A stretch of 64,000 nt of DNA, taken from Callorhinus ursinus (taxonomy: Eukaryota > Chordata > Mammalia > Carnivora > Otariidae). The notes beneath the pieces are model-generated. The model was not told the DNA's origin. It did not search any database and saw only the letters and a program-made list of their open reading frames with translations. Made by a program: the position numbers and the translations under genes. The first letter of the stretch is position 1, and each line of letters opens with the position of its first letter. Positions 63,263-64,000 of the stretch are shown here, one piece after another. The stretch lies in assembly GCF_003265705.1 (NCBI RefSeq), contig NW_020312785.1, forward strand, positions 135,593,376-135,657,375, read 5' to 3'.

Positions 63263-64000
63263 GTTCATAGCCTCAACTCCAAACACTAAATCTCAAAAGA
63301 CAGTTTGGAGGTTCTAATAAAAACCAACTTTCTTCCTTAAGAAAGCCTGAAGAAAAAGGAGACCAAAAAGGCCCTCATTTTCTCTAGTAAAAGAAAAATA
63401 TTCACACAATTTTTCAGTTTGGCTAAGATTAATAACTCATGATCTGAAGATATTGGCTTCTGTTGAAGTGAATATCAAGATTTATTGACCTGTGGAGTAA
63501 ATATTAACGGAGGTGAAACTGAGGTTAATAACAACCTCAAGGGATAATACATCTTTATATTTGCTGAAATAAAAAGTCAGCCCATATATTGCTCATACAT
63601 ACATTCAAAAATCTCTTTAACCAGAAAGCTCTGGAAATCTCTTTGCTGTGACAGGTTGCTTAAATATATGGCCAAATTTCCATTTGTATTAACATTCTCT
63701 GAGTATGGAGGCAGCCAGAAAAGCAAAACATTAATCATTTCCTCTGAGGATCATCAGTAGCCAATCAAAGGGCAGTCACTTATTTACATATTAGATTAGA
63801 GTGGAAGAAACTGACCCTAACTAGTGTCTCATTCTCTTCAATCTTATTAACCTGGCCAATGTGTTGATCTGACCCACATTAATATTTGGTCACCTGATAA
63901 GCCCATCTTTCCCCCATATACAAAATAAAAATAGTCTAAATTCCTAACTTCATACAAATCCAAATAAATATACTTATTGTCAACAACAAACTTTATAAAC
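63263..64000. other. Unique sequence, no gene seen
   Basis: AT-rich; no repeat or exon recognised to the window end. Confidence 0.4.

Overview
This window is mammalian nuclear DNA from a carnivoran. The clearest evidence is about 16 copies of the tRNA-Lys-derived CAN-SINE (SINEC), which begin with a form of GGGGCGCCTGGGTGGCTCAG and end in CT-rich sequence, AAATAAATAAAATCTT and an A-tail. The dog-specific young form (GGGATCCCTGGGTGGCGCAG) does not appear. The youngest copies instead carry a TCCCGGGATC core and a GACCCTCTTCCCTCTCATG segment, which I associate from memory with arctoid carnivores, probably pinnipeds. The order is secure; the family is inference.

The window looks like a gene-poor or deep-intronic stretch with one probable promoter at its left edge. 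A compact CpG island lies at about 1085-1420, with about 34 CpGs in 1117-1394 by hand count. It carries a possible minus-strand start codon and splice donor (1226-1188) and a strong plus-strand donor-like site (1608/1609), so it could be bidirectional. A second, weaker GC-rich block lies at 8060-8370. I found no convincing protein-coding exon, tRNA, rRNA, microRNA or CRISPR array in the remaining ~62 kb. The longest open frames (about 120-160 codons) have no recognisable domain, or lie in transposon sequence, or come from simple repeats.

Layout: 1-3.2 kb is mostly unique and holds the CpG island. From 3.2 to 10.5 kb there are MIR, L2 and SINEC copies, including a three-level nest of SINEC in older SINEC in MER5A (6827-7377) and a long degraded L2 (8690-9960). 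At 10.5-11.5 kb a MIR is split by SINEC sequence, a 100-N gap and an ERV-like LTR. From 11.5 to 22.5 kb there are hAT MITEs, MIR, L2, an MLT1 LTR, L1 3' ends with a 27-bp minisatellite, and LTR remnants. From 22.5 to 25.8 kb the sequence is A-rich, probably an HAL1/L1M relic broken by two SINECs. At 26.3-27.7 kb sits a 5'-inverted (twin-primed) L1 with intact target-site duplications. From 28 to 41.5 kb MIR, LTR, SINEC, unnamed old repeats and an ancient CR1/L3 LINE fossil (40280-40910) alternate with unique DNA. From 41.6 to 64 kb there are two adjacent SINECs of different age, a nearly full MLT1 LTR, ERVL-type LTRs, hAT MITEs, a long L2 (54885-55895), microsatellites and an ERV-like LTR with TATA and poly(A) signals (62886-63262).

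There is no operon-like cooperation between genes to describe. What the sequence does show well is insertion history: target-site duplications and nesting allow several elements to be ordered in time. Family names were assigned by reading against remembered consensus sequences. Boundaries of old elements (MIR, L2, hAT, MLT1) are approximate to about 10-40 bases, and subfamily names are deliberately loose.
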